A stretch of 64,000 nucleotides of DNA, from the NCBI GenBank assembly GCA_029448655.1, contig JACCLO010000014.1, positions 1,240,001 through 1,304,000 of the forward strand. The letters are read 5' to 3'. The notes under the pieces are model-generated. The model was not told the DNA's origin. It saw nothing but the letters and a program-made list of their open reading frames with translations, and made no database searches. Below, one piece after another: positions 21,514 through 32,771 of this stretch (its first letter is position 1; each line of letters opens with the position of its first letter). A program made the position numbers and the translations under genes. The stretch is from Wolfiporia cocos. Lineage: Eukaryota > Basidiomycota > Agaricomycetes > Polyporales > Phaeolaceae.

Positions 21514-23836
21514 GTTGCTCTGGCGGGTCAAGATGTCTATGCGCTCATACCCGTCTTATATGAACTGCATTTCTCATGCGTTCACTCGCCGGGTATATTC
21601 GAAAGGTTCTCTGACCGAAGATCGTAGGAACCATCCTCTTGTGGAGAATCGTCCGAATCTCCTTTTTCTGACCTACAGCAGCTAACTGAGACCCTTGTCT
21701 TTGGGTCGGACATCACAAAGGCTTGCTGTCATTACGTTGCGCACCGCTGCAACCCCATATGAGAGAGCCTGTGATCATTCACACATGGCAATGCTGCGCA
21801 ACGCAGTGTCATGGACCGTGTGGCCTGGCTGGCAAGCTAGGTAGCCTCAGCAGTTGTCAGTCTTACAGTCATTTCGGGTGAAGTCGGCATCGCGTGTCTT
21901 CTGGACTGCGTCAACGAAAAGCAAATCCCTTAATCTCTGTGCAGGGTCGTTGCAGGCAATATCCACGGCTCCAGAAGGCACCCATGATTTTCCTTTCCAG
22001 CGATCAAAGGAGCGTCCTGATTGGTTTCAACAGGCACCTTTCAGGGCTGCGACGCTTTTCTACTGTAGACTGTAGTGACTCATGCTGATAAGAGCGCCAC
22101 CGCAAACATCACCCAAAACGGGAGATTCTCTCTTCGTGAACGTGGTTCAGAAAAAACGCGCCATGTCATTGTCATCCCGAGATGGATGTGAAGTCTCGGA
22201 GGCGCCCGCTGGAATCAAAGTACTCCGCGGACTTGGAGCTGAGAATCTTGCCCGCGGCAATGCTGCACACAGTCGAGCTTTCCATTGACGCATTCCGCAA
22301 TGTCATCCTCACTGAGATGGTTTCAAGCTCCACGTCATGCGCTTTCCTTGGCTGTCCATGGCATGCAGGACCCATACTTCCGATCGACATTCAGGGTCCT
22401 CACGGCGACAACAAGTTTTGACACTTTACCGAGCGTTGACAGAATGGCGTCAGGCAGATCATGTCATTACGTGTCTCTTGTTGTCGAGATCCAACCATCA
22501 TCGCAGTATCGAATATTGCAAAATGCCTGGGTGTAAGGGAACCGAACTCATGCATTCGTGCGTGGCTGCGAAACAATTCTATGCTGGTATACCATCAGCC
22601 AAGGCCCAACACTCTGAACATTAACATACTGATTGCTATTCATCCGCTGAGCGCCGCAACATCTGATCATGAAGTAGGCACATCTTTTCCTGTATACAGA
22701 ATCGAAGCTAGACAGTTTATTACATAACTCTTCTCCAATGCCTCGGTTTGAGACATAGCAATGCTGCAGTGTCACATTGAGGACGTCGTGACCGATAACA
22801 GAATCTTTGGTGCGGTTAGACCGAGGATATCACTAGCGGTCCGATGTATAGCGGAAACCTAGAAAGCAGTCTTCTTGGATAGCGCTGCTGCTTCGGAGCG
22901 CTTGAAGCGTCAAAGAGACATGCCATCACCGCACGTCAGGTGAACTCGCGTGTACCTTTCTAACTATCGACGTTCAGGCAGGTACCGACACCGCTGATCC
23001 TAGGATTTGCCACGGTGCCGTTTCACAGCTTCTACAGCCCAGATCATTGCTATATTTTGGTCACTGTAACCTTCGAAGAGCTATCAGCCGCAGGCAATTA
23101 TCTCTGATCAGAAACCCTGCTGATGATCAGTGCGGCGCCACACATTCCAGGCCATTCCTTGGCCAGGTACCTCTGGCCAGATATCCGTCATAAGCAATGT
23201 GATCAACACATTATGCATTTGATGTAAAAGTGTGTCTTGTGGGAGAGCAGCTGACAGCTACTTTGCCCACATCTTTCGCCCTCCAGAGTGCAAGAAATGC
23301 GCATCAAGCTGGCGGCTCTCTAAATTGGAGATCACCCAATGTTCGAGAACAACACTTGTACTATGATAGATATGTAGCTCCCCTCGTTACGCATCCCCTT
23401 GGGGCAGTAGCGGATACAGTGCGGTAACATGCGCAGATCGCTATGTACTGAGCGTCGAGCTATCCACATGTTCACAGGGTGGCATTTCGAAGGCTCTGGA
23501 GTGCGCCATCATTCTCACCCGGACGGGACGCCGCAACCTCAAATCCCTGCATCAATTGCGCGAGTCCGACATCCGCTGCCGTGAATTGGCTCGCAGCAGT
23601 CTTTTTCGCATATCGAGGTATCTAGAAGGCGTGATATTTACAGCAGTCGATGCAGGCGTGGGAATGATACACCGTAGCATGCAGCAGATATTAGCTGGCA
23701 TGGGTGCGGAAACTAGCACCCTGCCGAAGCACAATCGGAGGAACATTCTACATGGGTTTTTTCACTGATCCATCCTGCAGGAATGATCTCATCGTGCACA
23801 CCCCAAGGTATACAGGAAAGTAGAGACGAATTATTA
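21514..23836. other. Duplication tail and gene-poor spacer
   Basis: To about 22474 this is the right-block copy of sequence around 7919-10430, including the unoccupied insertion site near 22022-22040. From 22475 to 23836 no gene, RNA or repeat was recognised. Confidence 0.5.
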
Positions 23837-24053
23837 CTATCGCCGCCGGACCCCTTCTGCGCAATGGACCCCTTCTACACAATCGACTCTGCAGAGGCAA
23901 CAACGCATCGAAAAATCATGAAAATATTTGTGTGGATACTAGACATGTAGACGAAGCTTTCTGTAGATTTTCCTTTTACATTCCTAACATGTGTCGTTAT
24001 GCAGATCCGATTGTGCAGAAGGGGTCCATTGTGTAGAAGGGGCCCAGCGATAG
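23837..24053. mobile_element. 217-bp MITE with about 50-bp inverted repeats and TA target duplication
   Basis: Ends read ctatcgc...gcgatag with flanking TA on both sides (23835-23836 and 24054-24055). The arms each contain two tandem ggaccccttctNcacaat-type units. The centre is AT-rich and non-coding. TA duplication and small size fit a non-autonomous Tc1/mariner-like element. Confidence 0.7.
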
Positions 24054-25764
24054 TACCCCAGATATGTTGGGTCGTGTAAACGGCTGACCGATGATATTGA
24101 TTCACACTACTATTATCTAGATGAGAAGCAGCAGGCCGAGGTCTGGATCTTTACTCACGTTCGTACCTGAAAGGCATCCAAGGCCTATCGTGTTGCCCGC
24201 TACGTGTCTTCTGCTGTTCAATATACAGAACCTGGGAACCAAGAGGCAGGGTAAGAGCTCATTGCGCTCTGGGAAAGAAGGTACAAGCAAATTGATGGAC
24301 AAAAATAGGCTGATCCGAGACTAGCATATACACCGTACATAGTTACTCCCCGAACGCCACGATGCGTTGGTCGTGACTAGGTATCGGAAGTATATGGTAC
24401 GCTCACCATCAGATGGGCAGATTGCAACAGTCATATACATCTGAGCATCTGGGACTGCACCCGAGTCGAAGAATGACGATGAATGGCCTCAGAGCGTCTC
24501 CCGCCCATCCACTGAGACAGCCATGCTTTCTTCTTAGTTCGCCGGCCGATATCCTCGTAACATAAAGTGTGATTTGACGATTGCCTACAGGGCTTGCGAT
24601 CGATTACATTGTCTTGCTGCAATAAATACCCGCAAAGTGCTGCTAAACTGTTTTGATTACCTGTAGCGTCCTTCTCAGTTGTCCCTTGCTTCTTCTATCA
24701 AAAGTGCATCTAACTCAGCGTCGCAGGACATGTACAACCGCACCTTCGTATGTATTCGCGTAAATGGTGACATTGGCAGCAGTACTATGACTGAACTTCA
24801 GCCAATTGCAAAATGGTGATCGACCTCGCTAAAGTGATCGTGCACAATCAATGACTTCATCAGTGCAGCAGACGGGCAAACGGGGACAATTGTTGGCTTT
24901 CATATGCGAGGGGCCGATGCAATTTGCGTCGAACAGCGATGATGTCCCCACTTGGACAACCAATCCGTTTCGCTGCCATGGTTGTAAATTGTGTCTGCAG
25001 CTCCCTGGAAAACGAACCTACACAATATCGCACAATCTAAAGCGGTGAGCATGCGCATATCACAACTCTGGACTGAACCTATCGCGAGTCTCCACTTGCC
25101 ATTCTGTATCATGAGCACGCAAGCTTTTTAGACACAATCTGCAAATCTCAGCCATGCAGACATCGCTGCACAGGGTTCGAGCCCAAGATAATTTTCGTGC
25201 TCACTGTATAGCTCGGTACCGGGTAAAAGGGGTATCCCTCAAACGTGCCCTCGGCTAATGTACGTATTCCTTGTTGATGGCTACGAATGTCACAGGCGTG
25301 TGGAGACCAGTAGCGACCGTTCAGCGCACCGAACAAGCAATCCTCACGCCTGCAAAACATCTCCACAGAAAACATTGGAACTAGGAAGACAGACTCGCCA
25401 GTGTAGTATGTCATTGCAGCCCACGTGCGGACATGATGTCACAGAACCCCTACACGCGTGATGCGGTAGTCCTCGAGCAGTGCGCACCGATTCACTGAAT
25501 CCCACCCGGCAGGGCGATCCACGCGTGCGAGAGCCCACAAAGTGCGTGCCGGGTCGCTCGTGGAGTCCGAGCTCGCTCGCTCGAGAACGGTGATGTCGCC
25601 TGCCGCGAGTGAAGGGCGGTCCAGGCTCGAAGCCAGCCCAATATTGCGAGCCTGCGGATCGCGACCGCGGTCGACAGGCCGACCGGCCACGTTCCCTCGT
25701 CGACCTATATACCGCGCCAGACAGTGCAGTGCGTCTGCGCCGCACGACGCATCGCATCGCACCC
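24054..25764. other. Gene-poor spacer
   Basis: No recognisable gene. GC content rises sharply after about 25500 as the GC-rich frame downstream is approached. Confidence 0.45.
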
Positions 25765-26460
25765 ATGGTCGCCCGCCAGCAGCGCATCGGCGCCGACCCG
25801 CCCACCGAGCCCACACCGCGCGCGTCCGTGAAGCAGCACGCGAAACCGCAGGGCGCGCGCACCGCCACGCACGCCCCGCGCACCGCCACGCACGTCCCGC
25901 CCCCGGGCGCAGGGCCGCTCCGCCCGCCATGGCCGTCGTTCAGCCTCACGCTCGTGCGCGCGGCGCTCCTCTCGCACGAGCACCCGCTGCACCTGCCCGC
26001 GCTCCTCGCGCGGCTGCGCGAGCGCGCGCAGCAGCGCATGCGCGGCCGCGTGCGGCTCTACTCCTGCGCGAACACGACCTTCGCCTTCACGCTCTCCCGC
26101 CGCGACATCCGCCGCGACCCCGGGCTGCACGGCGCGCGGCAGCTCGCAGAGGTGGAGGAGGTGCTCCGGGTGCGTGCGGCGTTTGCCCGGATCTCGACGG
26201 CTGATGCTGAACGGCGGCGGTGCGGAGTGCAGGCTGAGATCCTCAAGGGCGCCACCCTAACGCCGGAGTCGCAGGGGCCTGTGCATGCCAAGGAAGAGTT
26301 CGCGAGAGACTCGCTGGTGAACGATACCAGGGTCCGACAGAAGAGGGACTTCTATCGTCGAGCTTCGGTGGGGTTGCGCACGCCTAGATTCCGACTTCGG
26401 TGGCTGCGACCAGTGATGAGCTGCGGACAAGTACAGCATTTCGATCAGATCACTTACTAG
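25765..26460 (+). CDS. GC-rich hypothetical protein
   Basis: An ATG at 25765 opens 231 codons to TAG. The N-terminal 60 residues are Pro/Ala/Arg-rich low complexity; residues about 65-145 have a more ordinary composition (SFSLTLVRAALLSHE, RLYSCANTTFAFTLSRRD). No family recognised. GC-rich codon third positions between 25900 and 26200 suggest real coding, but the frame is also open further upstream (to 25609) and a GT donor near 26168 could end an exon earlier. The last 70 codons look less coding-like. Treat the 3' end as uncertain. Confidence 0.4.
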   Translation: MVARQQRIGADPPTEPTPRASVKQHAKPQGARTATHAPRTATHVPPPGAGPLRPPWPSFSLTLVRAALLSHEHPLHLPALLARLRERAQQRMRGRVRLYSCANTTFAFTLSRRDIRRDPGLHGARQLAEVEEVLRVRAAFARISTADAERRRCGVQAEILKGATLTPESQGPVHAKEEFARDSLVNDTRVRQKRDFYRRASVGLRTPRFRLRWLRPVMSCGQVQHFDQITY

Positions 26461-26659
26461 ATACGATGGGACCTACATATATAGATAACCAGCAGGCTGG
26501 CTGAGACGTAGACTTAGACTTAGAGGCCGTAGATGTAGTATTACTTAGGTTATGGGGACGGGGCAGCGGTACATTGTCCGCACATGGTTAGACAGCGAGA
26601 GGGTGGTCGAGGCGATTACAGGTTGGACATCGGGAGTACATACCAGCAGTATACATAGC

Positions 26660-28003
26660 CTATCCTTGGAATGCAACTCCTTTCTTGGACGTCTCTGCCA
26701 AACCCCCGCCAGCGTAACCAGTACCTGGATAGTGCCGTGAGCCGTAGCGATGGATAGAGCAGGCTCGTCAACGAACCCTCGCGCGTCAAATCAATGACAT
26801 CCTTCTCTCTGAGCTTCACGTCGCACTGTATGCACTGCATGGACGGTTTGACCAGCTTTTCCGTGCAGGTCTTGCAAACAACATGTCCGCACGGTTTCAT
26901 TACTGCATCAAACGCTATACGTCATCGCGCGGGGAGCAAGGACGGAACAGCTCACAGTGCATGAGTGTACTGTTTGATAGTGTCTTTTTGCACGAGGGAC
27001 ACATTGCTGTCCACTCCTCCTGTTTCGCTTTGAGTTCCGAGCCATCTTCAGTGGCAGGCGTTGATGCACCCGACTGTGCAGACTTAGACGAGTTCGAAGT
27101 TTCGTATGAGAACTTCACGGAGATCAGGTTCTTGCGTCTGTCATGAGCAAACGCAATCAGTGTACGAAACCGCATGTCCAGAGCCCACACACGTCAGAGG
27201 ATGCACCGGCGTCCCGCCATGACAAGTCGTCTGCAGCTTGACATCGGCGAGCGACGCGGGCGGACCGCTGGACGTGTACGTCGGAGTGAGCGACGGCAGC
27301 CAAAAGTCGGGCAATTTGTGCTTCAGTGCCTCCGCTTGCTCCCTTTCTATCTGCCGGAGGGCTGCTTCCTCCGCTTCACGAGCTAGTGTCTCGACAGTTG
27401 TCTCGGAGAAGTCGAACTTGCGCTTTGTGCCACGGGCTGCGCGCGTACTGGAGTTGAGGCCGCAGTTCTGAAATGGAACGCGATGGTTAAGGTACGTACG
27501 TTCGCTAGATCCCGCGCCGGACGCCGTCACAGCAGGCGCCGCGGCTAGTCCGAGCTGGCCCTTCTCAAACTCAAGCAGCACCCGTTCCCGTGCCGCCTCC
27601 CGCACCCGCTCGCGCTCCTCCTCGGCTTCGCGCTTCAGCGTCTCCAACCGGGCCTTCTGCCGTTTGATGTCGTTCATCTGTGTCACTTGCGACGGTCACC
27701 ATCAGGCATAGCCCAAATACCAGACACCGCGTACGACATACCGAGGTCCGTGTACACACATTCCTTGCAGAACAGGTGTCCCTTGTTGCATGCTACCGGG
27801 TCGCGCGCGCGCTGCAGGCAGAGAGCACACGCGTCGAACTTCCGCATCGACTCGTTTCCTAGACGTTGCTGCGATGCTCGCGATTCATAAGACGACTCTG
27901 GAATCGACTAGGACCATACCCGCTTTGTGCCATAATCCAGCTTCTTGTACTCGGCATACGAGAAGATGGAGGATGCAGTATTATTCTTGCTGTGTTTTGT
28001 CAT
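26660..28003 (-). CDS. Nitric oxide synthase-interacting protein homologue (NOSIP-like)
   Basis: Predicted 362 residues. Exons 28003-27920, 27868-27742, 27685-27193, 27137-26956, 26914-26777 and 26724-26660 join in phase. The start MTKHSKNNTASSIFS is the family signature. An N-terminal zinc/U-box-like half follows (FDACALCLQ, GHLFCKECVY), then a charged coiled-coil segment (residues about 70-110), the block PDFWLPSLTPTY, and a C-terminal RING/U-box half (CPSCKKTLSN, MKPCGHVVCKTC, CIQCDVKLREKDVIDL) ending VAFQG. NOSIP proteins are nuclear/cytosolic U-box ubiquitin ligases also found with spliceosomes; the name comes from the animal protein, and fungi need not have the NOS partner. The human protein is about 300 residues, so this one is somewhat longer in the linker. 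Confidence 0.93.
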
Positions 28004-28938
28004 GATGCAATTATTGGAAGAACAGGATAGACGATACGTGAAACAGCCGTGTAGAGCTCAATGATCACTGGCACCTGAGGTTATGCAAAGCGAAGCTGTA
28101 CAGCGAGTCCGTTACCCGTGAGAAATATGCGGCTCGATCAGCTCTAAGCCAATAAGATGTCTAGCTTCTTCGATGTGCTCACTTCACATTGCGGCGCTGA
28201 TACTGCTGCCAAATACTGGAACGGCTGCTGTCTTCCTAACATCAGGGTGACTGATGGTCAATGTCGATGAGCCCTGGCTTTTGTAGGTCGTGTTCAGATA
28301 TTGGTTAGCGGACATGCCGCTCAATTAATGATGCGAAACGTACGGCGCCATGGTTGCACCTATGCCGTCCACAGCAGGCTGCCATCGTGAAGTTCAATGA
28401 GCTTACTCTCTCGTTTCAGAAGCCATCGTATATCGCCACCTAGAGAGCACTTCATCGAGATCACGTGTGTATTGACATCTCCTGAGATTGGTTCTTCACA
28501 TGAAAATGGACCGTGGCGTCGACCTCTCTTGCAGTAAACTTACATAAGCTAACCTCGGGCTCGCTGCATTCCAGAGATACGATATATGAGGTGTCAAACT
28601 ACATTCGCATATCATGGACGCGTGCGCTAGAAGTTGTTCTTGAGCTCTTCAGCGCGTTGATCGCGCCAATGATCACAGCACCGCTTGATCGTGTGCGGGG
28701 ATTCACGCGATCAGTTCCTGGCAGACCAGCGGTCAGTGCAGATGTAAGCCTCGCCGACAGTCCCCCACGAGAGCACAAAGACAAAGGACAAGGTGACCCG
28801 GACACATGACCGCTGCGGCCGGAGAACACGGATCCCCAATTCCCTTGCTCCCACCCATACGCTCTTGGTCAGTCAGGCAGCCTATAATGTTTCCCAGGGT
28901 CTGTTCTCTATGCTGCGATAGACGTTGTACTGCCGACG
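28004..28938. other. Divergent promoter region between NOSIP-like and dehydrogenase genes
   Basis: Shared upstream region of two divergent genes; no coding sequence recognised. A short plus-strand frame at 28513-28809 has no family resemblance and is not called. Confidence 0.5.
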
Positions 28939-30657
28939 ATGAGGGCAGCGCGCTACTATGGACCAGGTGAAATGCGCGTGGAGGATGTCCCCGAGCCTGT
29001 GGTGAAGGAAGGACAGGTTAAAATCAAGGTGAGTTACACCGCGCGAGACACAGCTCACGACTTTGGGGCTCACTCATTATAGGTCGCTTGGTGAGTCGTA
29101 TATTTCACCTCAGATGTATCTGTCATTAACATTGATCTCAATGTAGGTGCGGAAGTGCGTTTGCACTACTGTAATGTATGCTGCCGTTAGCCACTCACCT
29201 ATAGCGACTCTCCAGTATGTGGCTCAGATGTCCATTCGTACTTCTCTTTGACCCCAGTCTCTCCGACTGCCACAATGCCACACCCCGTTACGAAGGAGAC
29301 GCTGCCAATCACCATGGGACACGAGTAGGTACATATTTGCCATACCTCCTTTCCTCGCTTGAAACAACGACCGTAGGCTTTCTGGGATAATCTGTGAACT
29401 GGGTCCCGCAACAGACAGCAGAAAACTCGCTATAGGCCAACATGTTGTCGTGTATGTGACAGTTCATTCACGATCCCGGAGTGCCACCCTTACGATATCT
29501 TGCAGGGAGCCTGTCATATCGTGCATGAAGCCGACTTGCGGACCGTGTTCCGCAGGCTCGCGGAATATATGCCCTAACGCTACTTTCATAGTAAGTGATA
29601 TACCATACCATCTGTTCGCGGCCCTATTTTGCTATACACGATGACCATCGCCGATTACAGGGCGTTGGCGGCGGAGGCGGAGGACTCGCCGAGTACATCA
29701 CTGTGCAGGAGGACTATGTGCATGTACTCCCGCCAACGATCTCTCGTGAGTACCGGCTGCTACTATCAAATACCTGAAATTCTAAGCAATGCCGCACCGC
29801 GCAGTCGAAGTCGGGGCAATGATGGAGCCCCTCTCGGTCGCATGGCATGCAGTGAAGCGGTCCGCCTTTGTCTCCGGGGACACCGCGTTGATCATCGGCG
29901 CTGGCCCGGTACGTTTACGTTCCCTTAACTGCAGCCATGCCGTTCTACAATGCCGCCATTAGATTGGTCTCTTGATCCTCACGGTCCTCCGGTGAGCCAG
30001 TCCCCGTCAGCTGCTACTCAGCTAGATCCTGACGCGTTGTAGGGCCCACGGCGCGTCCTGGATCGGGATCTCTGAGCCTGCCCTCTCGCGCCGCGAGACC
30101 GCCCTGCGACTGGCCGCCACAGCAGTGTGCGACCCGCGCGCCGTCGACGTCGCCGCCGAGACGTTCCGGGTGACGAGCGGCGGCGCGGCTGTGGTATTCG
30201 ACTGCGCCGGCACCCAGGCGAGCCTGGACACGGCTCTTGCTGCCGCGCGGCCAAGGGGGAACGTGGTGGAGGTCGCGGTGTGGGACAAGCCTCCCGTGCT
30301 CGACATAACCGCGCTGCAGAGCAAGGAGGTCCTGCTCACGGGTGCGTAATCTCGCGTGCGGTGCAGTCACCGCGTAAAGCGCTAGCTCGTGCACACCGCT
30401 GAGTGTCCCTGCAGCTAGCCAGGCATGTGATCGCGAGCACCCCGAACTGATCAAGGCGGTCGCCGATGGCAGGATCACGGGCCTTGAGGAGCTCATCACT
30501 AAGAGGATCGATTTGGGGGACTTTGTGGAGCAGGGCATAAAGGCTCTGATTGAGGACAAGGATAGACAGAGTAAGAGCCAGACATTTGCTGTTTCTTTCA
30601 TCGCAGCTGATAGTCTCGTTTACCGCGATTGCAGTCAAGATTCTGGTGCATCCCTGA
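28939..30657 (+). CDS. Zinc-dependent alcohol dehydrogenase, butanediol dehydrogenase-like, copy 1
   Basis: Predicted 356 residues of the medium-chain dehydrogenase superfamily. Exons: 28939-29028, 29083-29090, 29147-29154, 29216-29324, 29377-29451, 29506-29590, 29661-29745, 29805-29908, 29963-29991, 30043-30341, 30415-30570, 30635-30657. Visible motifs: catalytic-zinc CGICGSDVH (assembled across introns) and GHE, structural-zinc cysteines in CMKPTCGPCSAG with CP following, and the Rossmann turn GAGPIGLL. It would oxidise a secondary alcohol or reduce a ketone/acetoin with NAD(H); the exact substrate cannot be read from sequence. It ends KILVHP. The neighbour at 31048 is a tandem paralogue with the same exon plan. 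Confidence 0.92.
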
Positions 30658-31047
30658 CATCGTGGAGATACTTCGGCGTCGAGATGTCGTCATGTACCCT
30701 TCTCGACACGTCAATATCACAGACCGAATCTGACCCATCGTTGTCGAAATGAGGTCGCATGGACGACTTCGCGGGCCTCCGATCAATGAATCCGTGCATT
30801 CTCTGTATATATGCGCTTTCGCAGTGACACAGAACGCCCGCACATCCCGATAGCGTGGGACCATGCATTACGTCTTGCTCGTTGCCTTTATTTCCAAACC
30901 GACCCCGCATGACTCGCCACCTGACGATGAGAGGTAGCGGTCAGCTGTACGATGCGGAAACCTAGGCCTCTATGCATTCGCCTTCTGTGACAAACGAGGC
31001 GGTTATAAGGCGTGCCATAATTGTTACTAGCGCACTGGGAGACTACG
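30658..31047. other. Intergenic region between tandem dehydrogenases
   Basis: 390 bp with no gene. A ttataag TATA-like sequence lies at 31003-31009, about 40 bp before the ATG at 31048, suggesting the second gene has its own promoter. Confidence 0.45.
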
Positions 31048-32771
31048 ATGCGGGCTGTCAGATACTACGCTCCTGGGGACATACGCGTCGAAAACATACC
31101 TGAGCCCCCTGTCACTGATGGACAAATCAAAATCAAGGTATGCCACATTGGCTGGGTGCATTCGTTAGATGCAGCCTAATTGTCAATGCACGCACAGGTA
31201 GCCTGGTGAATCGCATCTGAAATGATACCTCGTCAGTGCGGTACTCATTCTTTATTGATTACAATCTCCAGGTGTGGAAGTGCGTCGAAAGTTATATTTG
31301 CAATGTAGCATGCCAATATGCCGTTGGACTTGCAGTATGCGGCTCAGATGTGCATTCGTACTTTATTCTCCCGTCAGCTTCACCGACGGCGACGACACCC
31401 CACAAGCTGACCGGCGAAAAGCTGCCGATAGTGATGGGACATGAGTGGGCTGATCGTCTGCCATGTGCTTGTGGTGACTGACGACACATGCCGCAAAAAC
31501 AGGTTCTCTGGGACGATCGTTGCACTAGGTAGAGGCGTCGACACCAAGAAGTACGCCGTAGGTCAGAACGTGGTGATGTGCGTCGCGTAGCTGCGCAATT
31601 CACGAGTTAACCTATCGTCCGTTCAGTGAGCCAGTAATTTCGTGCATGAAGCCGACCTGCCCGCAATGCACATCTGGAGCGAGAAACGTCTGCCCAGACA
31701 TGACCTTTGTGGTTAGTTCCACTTCGAAAGGCATTCCTCCTGCCGTTCAACAATCCTTCATGCAGGGTATTGGAGGTCTCGGCGGCGGTCTGTCAGAGTA
31801 TGTCTCTTTGGACCCAATATACGTGCATGTCCTGCCATCTGGGATCTCCTGTAAGTGAATTCTGCAGTACTAGATGCGGCGGCGTAGGCTCATACGACTT
31901 TCCCCCGCCTCAGTGGAGGCAGGCGCGATGATGGAGCCCCTGTCCGTCGGCTGGCACGCCGTGAAGATATCCGCTTTCAAGCCGGGCGACCGCGCGCTGA
32001 TTATCGGTAGCGGACCGGTACGTCAACCCGCCGCATCCCAACCTGCCATGACCGAAAGACCCCCGCCAGATCGGTATTTTCGTGCTCAAGTCGCTCCAGT
32101 GCGTCGCCTGGTCTCCCATTGAGTGCAAGAACACGCACTGACTAGACCCGAAGGGCCCTCGGTGCGTCCTGGATAGGGGTCTCCGAGCCTGCGACCGAGC
32201 GGCGGGAGATGGCGCGCAGGTCCGCCGCGTCCGCCGTCTTCGACCCCCTCGCGGAGGACGTCGTCGCGGCGACGCGGCGCGCGACGAACGGCGGCGCCGA
32301 CGTCGTCTTCGACTGCGCAGGGATCCAGGCAAGCCTCGACACCGCGCTGCAGGCCGTCCGGCCCAAGGGCAACGTCGTCGGCGTGGCGGTCTGGGAGAAG
32401 CTGCCGACGCTGAACATCACCGATCTGCAGCGCAGGGAGATCGTGCTGACCGGTGGGTGTGTGCCGCGCTGTCGTGTGGACTGCGCTGAAGTGAGACGGG
32501 CTTGTAGCGAGCAATGACTGCAACGGCGAGCATCCGGAGCTTCTACAGGTCGTCGCGGCGGGCAAGATTGAGGGGCTTGATGAGCTCGTTACACGCAAAA
32601 TCCCTCTCGAAGACTTCGTGGAAAGGGGCATCAAGGCTTTGATCAACGAAAAGAATAAACAAAGTATGAATATTCTTGAAGGAGGCGATCATGCACTGAC
32701 GACTGGATTCTGGTAAATTTCCAGTCAAAATCTTGGTTTATCCCCAGAAGAGACTGGATGCCAAGCTGTGA
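31048..32771 (+). CDS. Zinc-dependent alcohol dehydrogenase, butanediol dehydrogenase-like, copy 2
   Basis: Predicted 364 residues. Exons: 31048-31137, 31198-31205, 31272-31279, 31336-31444, 31503-31577, 31627-31711, 31766-31850, 31914-32017, 32071-32099, 32154-32452, 32508-32663, 32725-32771. The first eleven exons have exactly the same lengths as in copy 1, including two 8-nt exons, so the pair arose by tandem duplication and has kept its frame. The same zinc and Rossmann motifs are present (GHEFSG, CTSGARNVCP, GSGPIGIF). The C-terminus is eight residues longer and ends AKL, which fits a type 1 peroxisomal targeting signal. The two proteins may therefore work in different compartments. Confidence 0.92.

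Larger units (their letters stand above)
17799..22474 (+). repeat. Segmental duplication, right block
   Basis: Direct copy of 4176-10430 without the copy-specific segments and without the 716-bp element. The F-box sequence continues upstream of the block boundary here, so the left block appears to be the truncated derivative. Confidence 0.85.

Noticed and set aside
25344..26039. Minus-strand open frames of 231 and 163 codons around 25.4-26.0 kb
   Set aside because: GC-rich low-complexity sequence opens several frames at once. None has a recognisable domain, and the plus-strand frame has the better composition.
27477..27510. A 32-nt GT..AG interval in NOSIP exon 3 (gtacgtacc...tttcag)
   Set aside because: Removing it breaks the frame, while retaining it keeps the frame open. 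It is also shorter than any other intron here.
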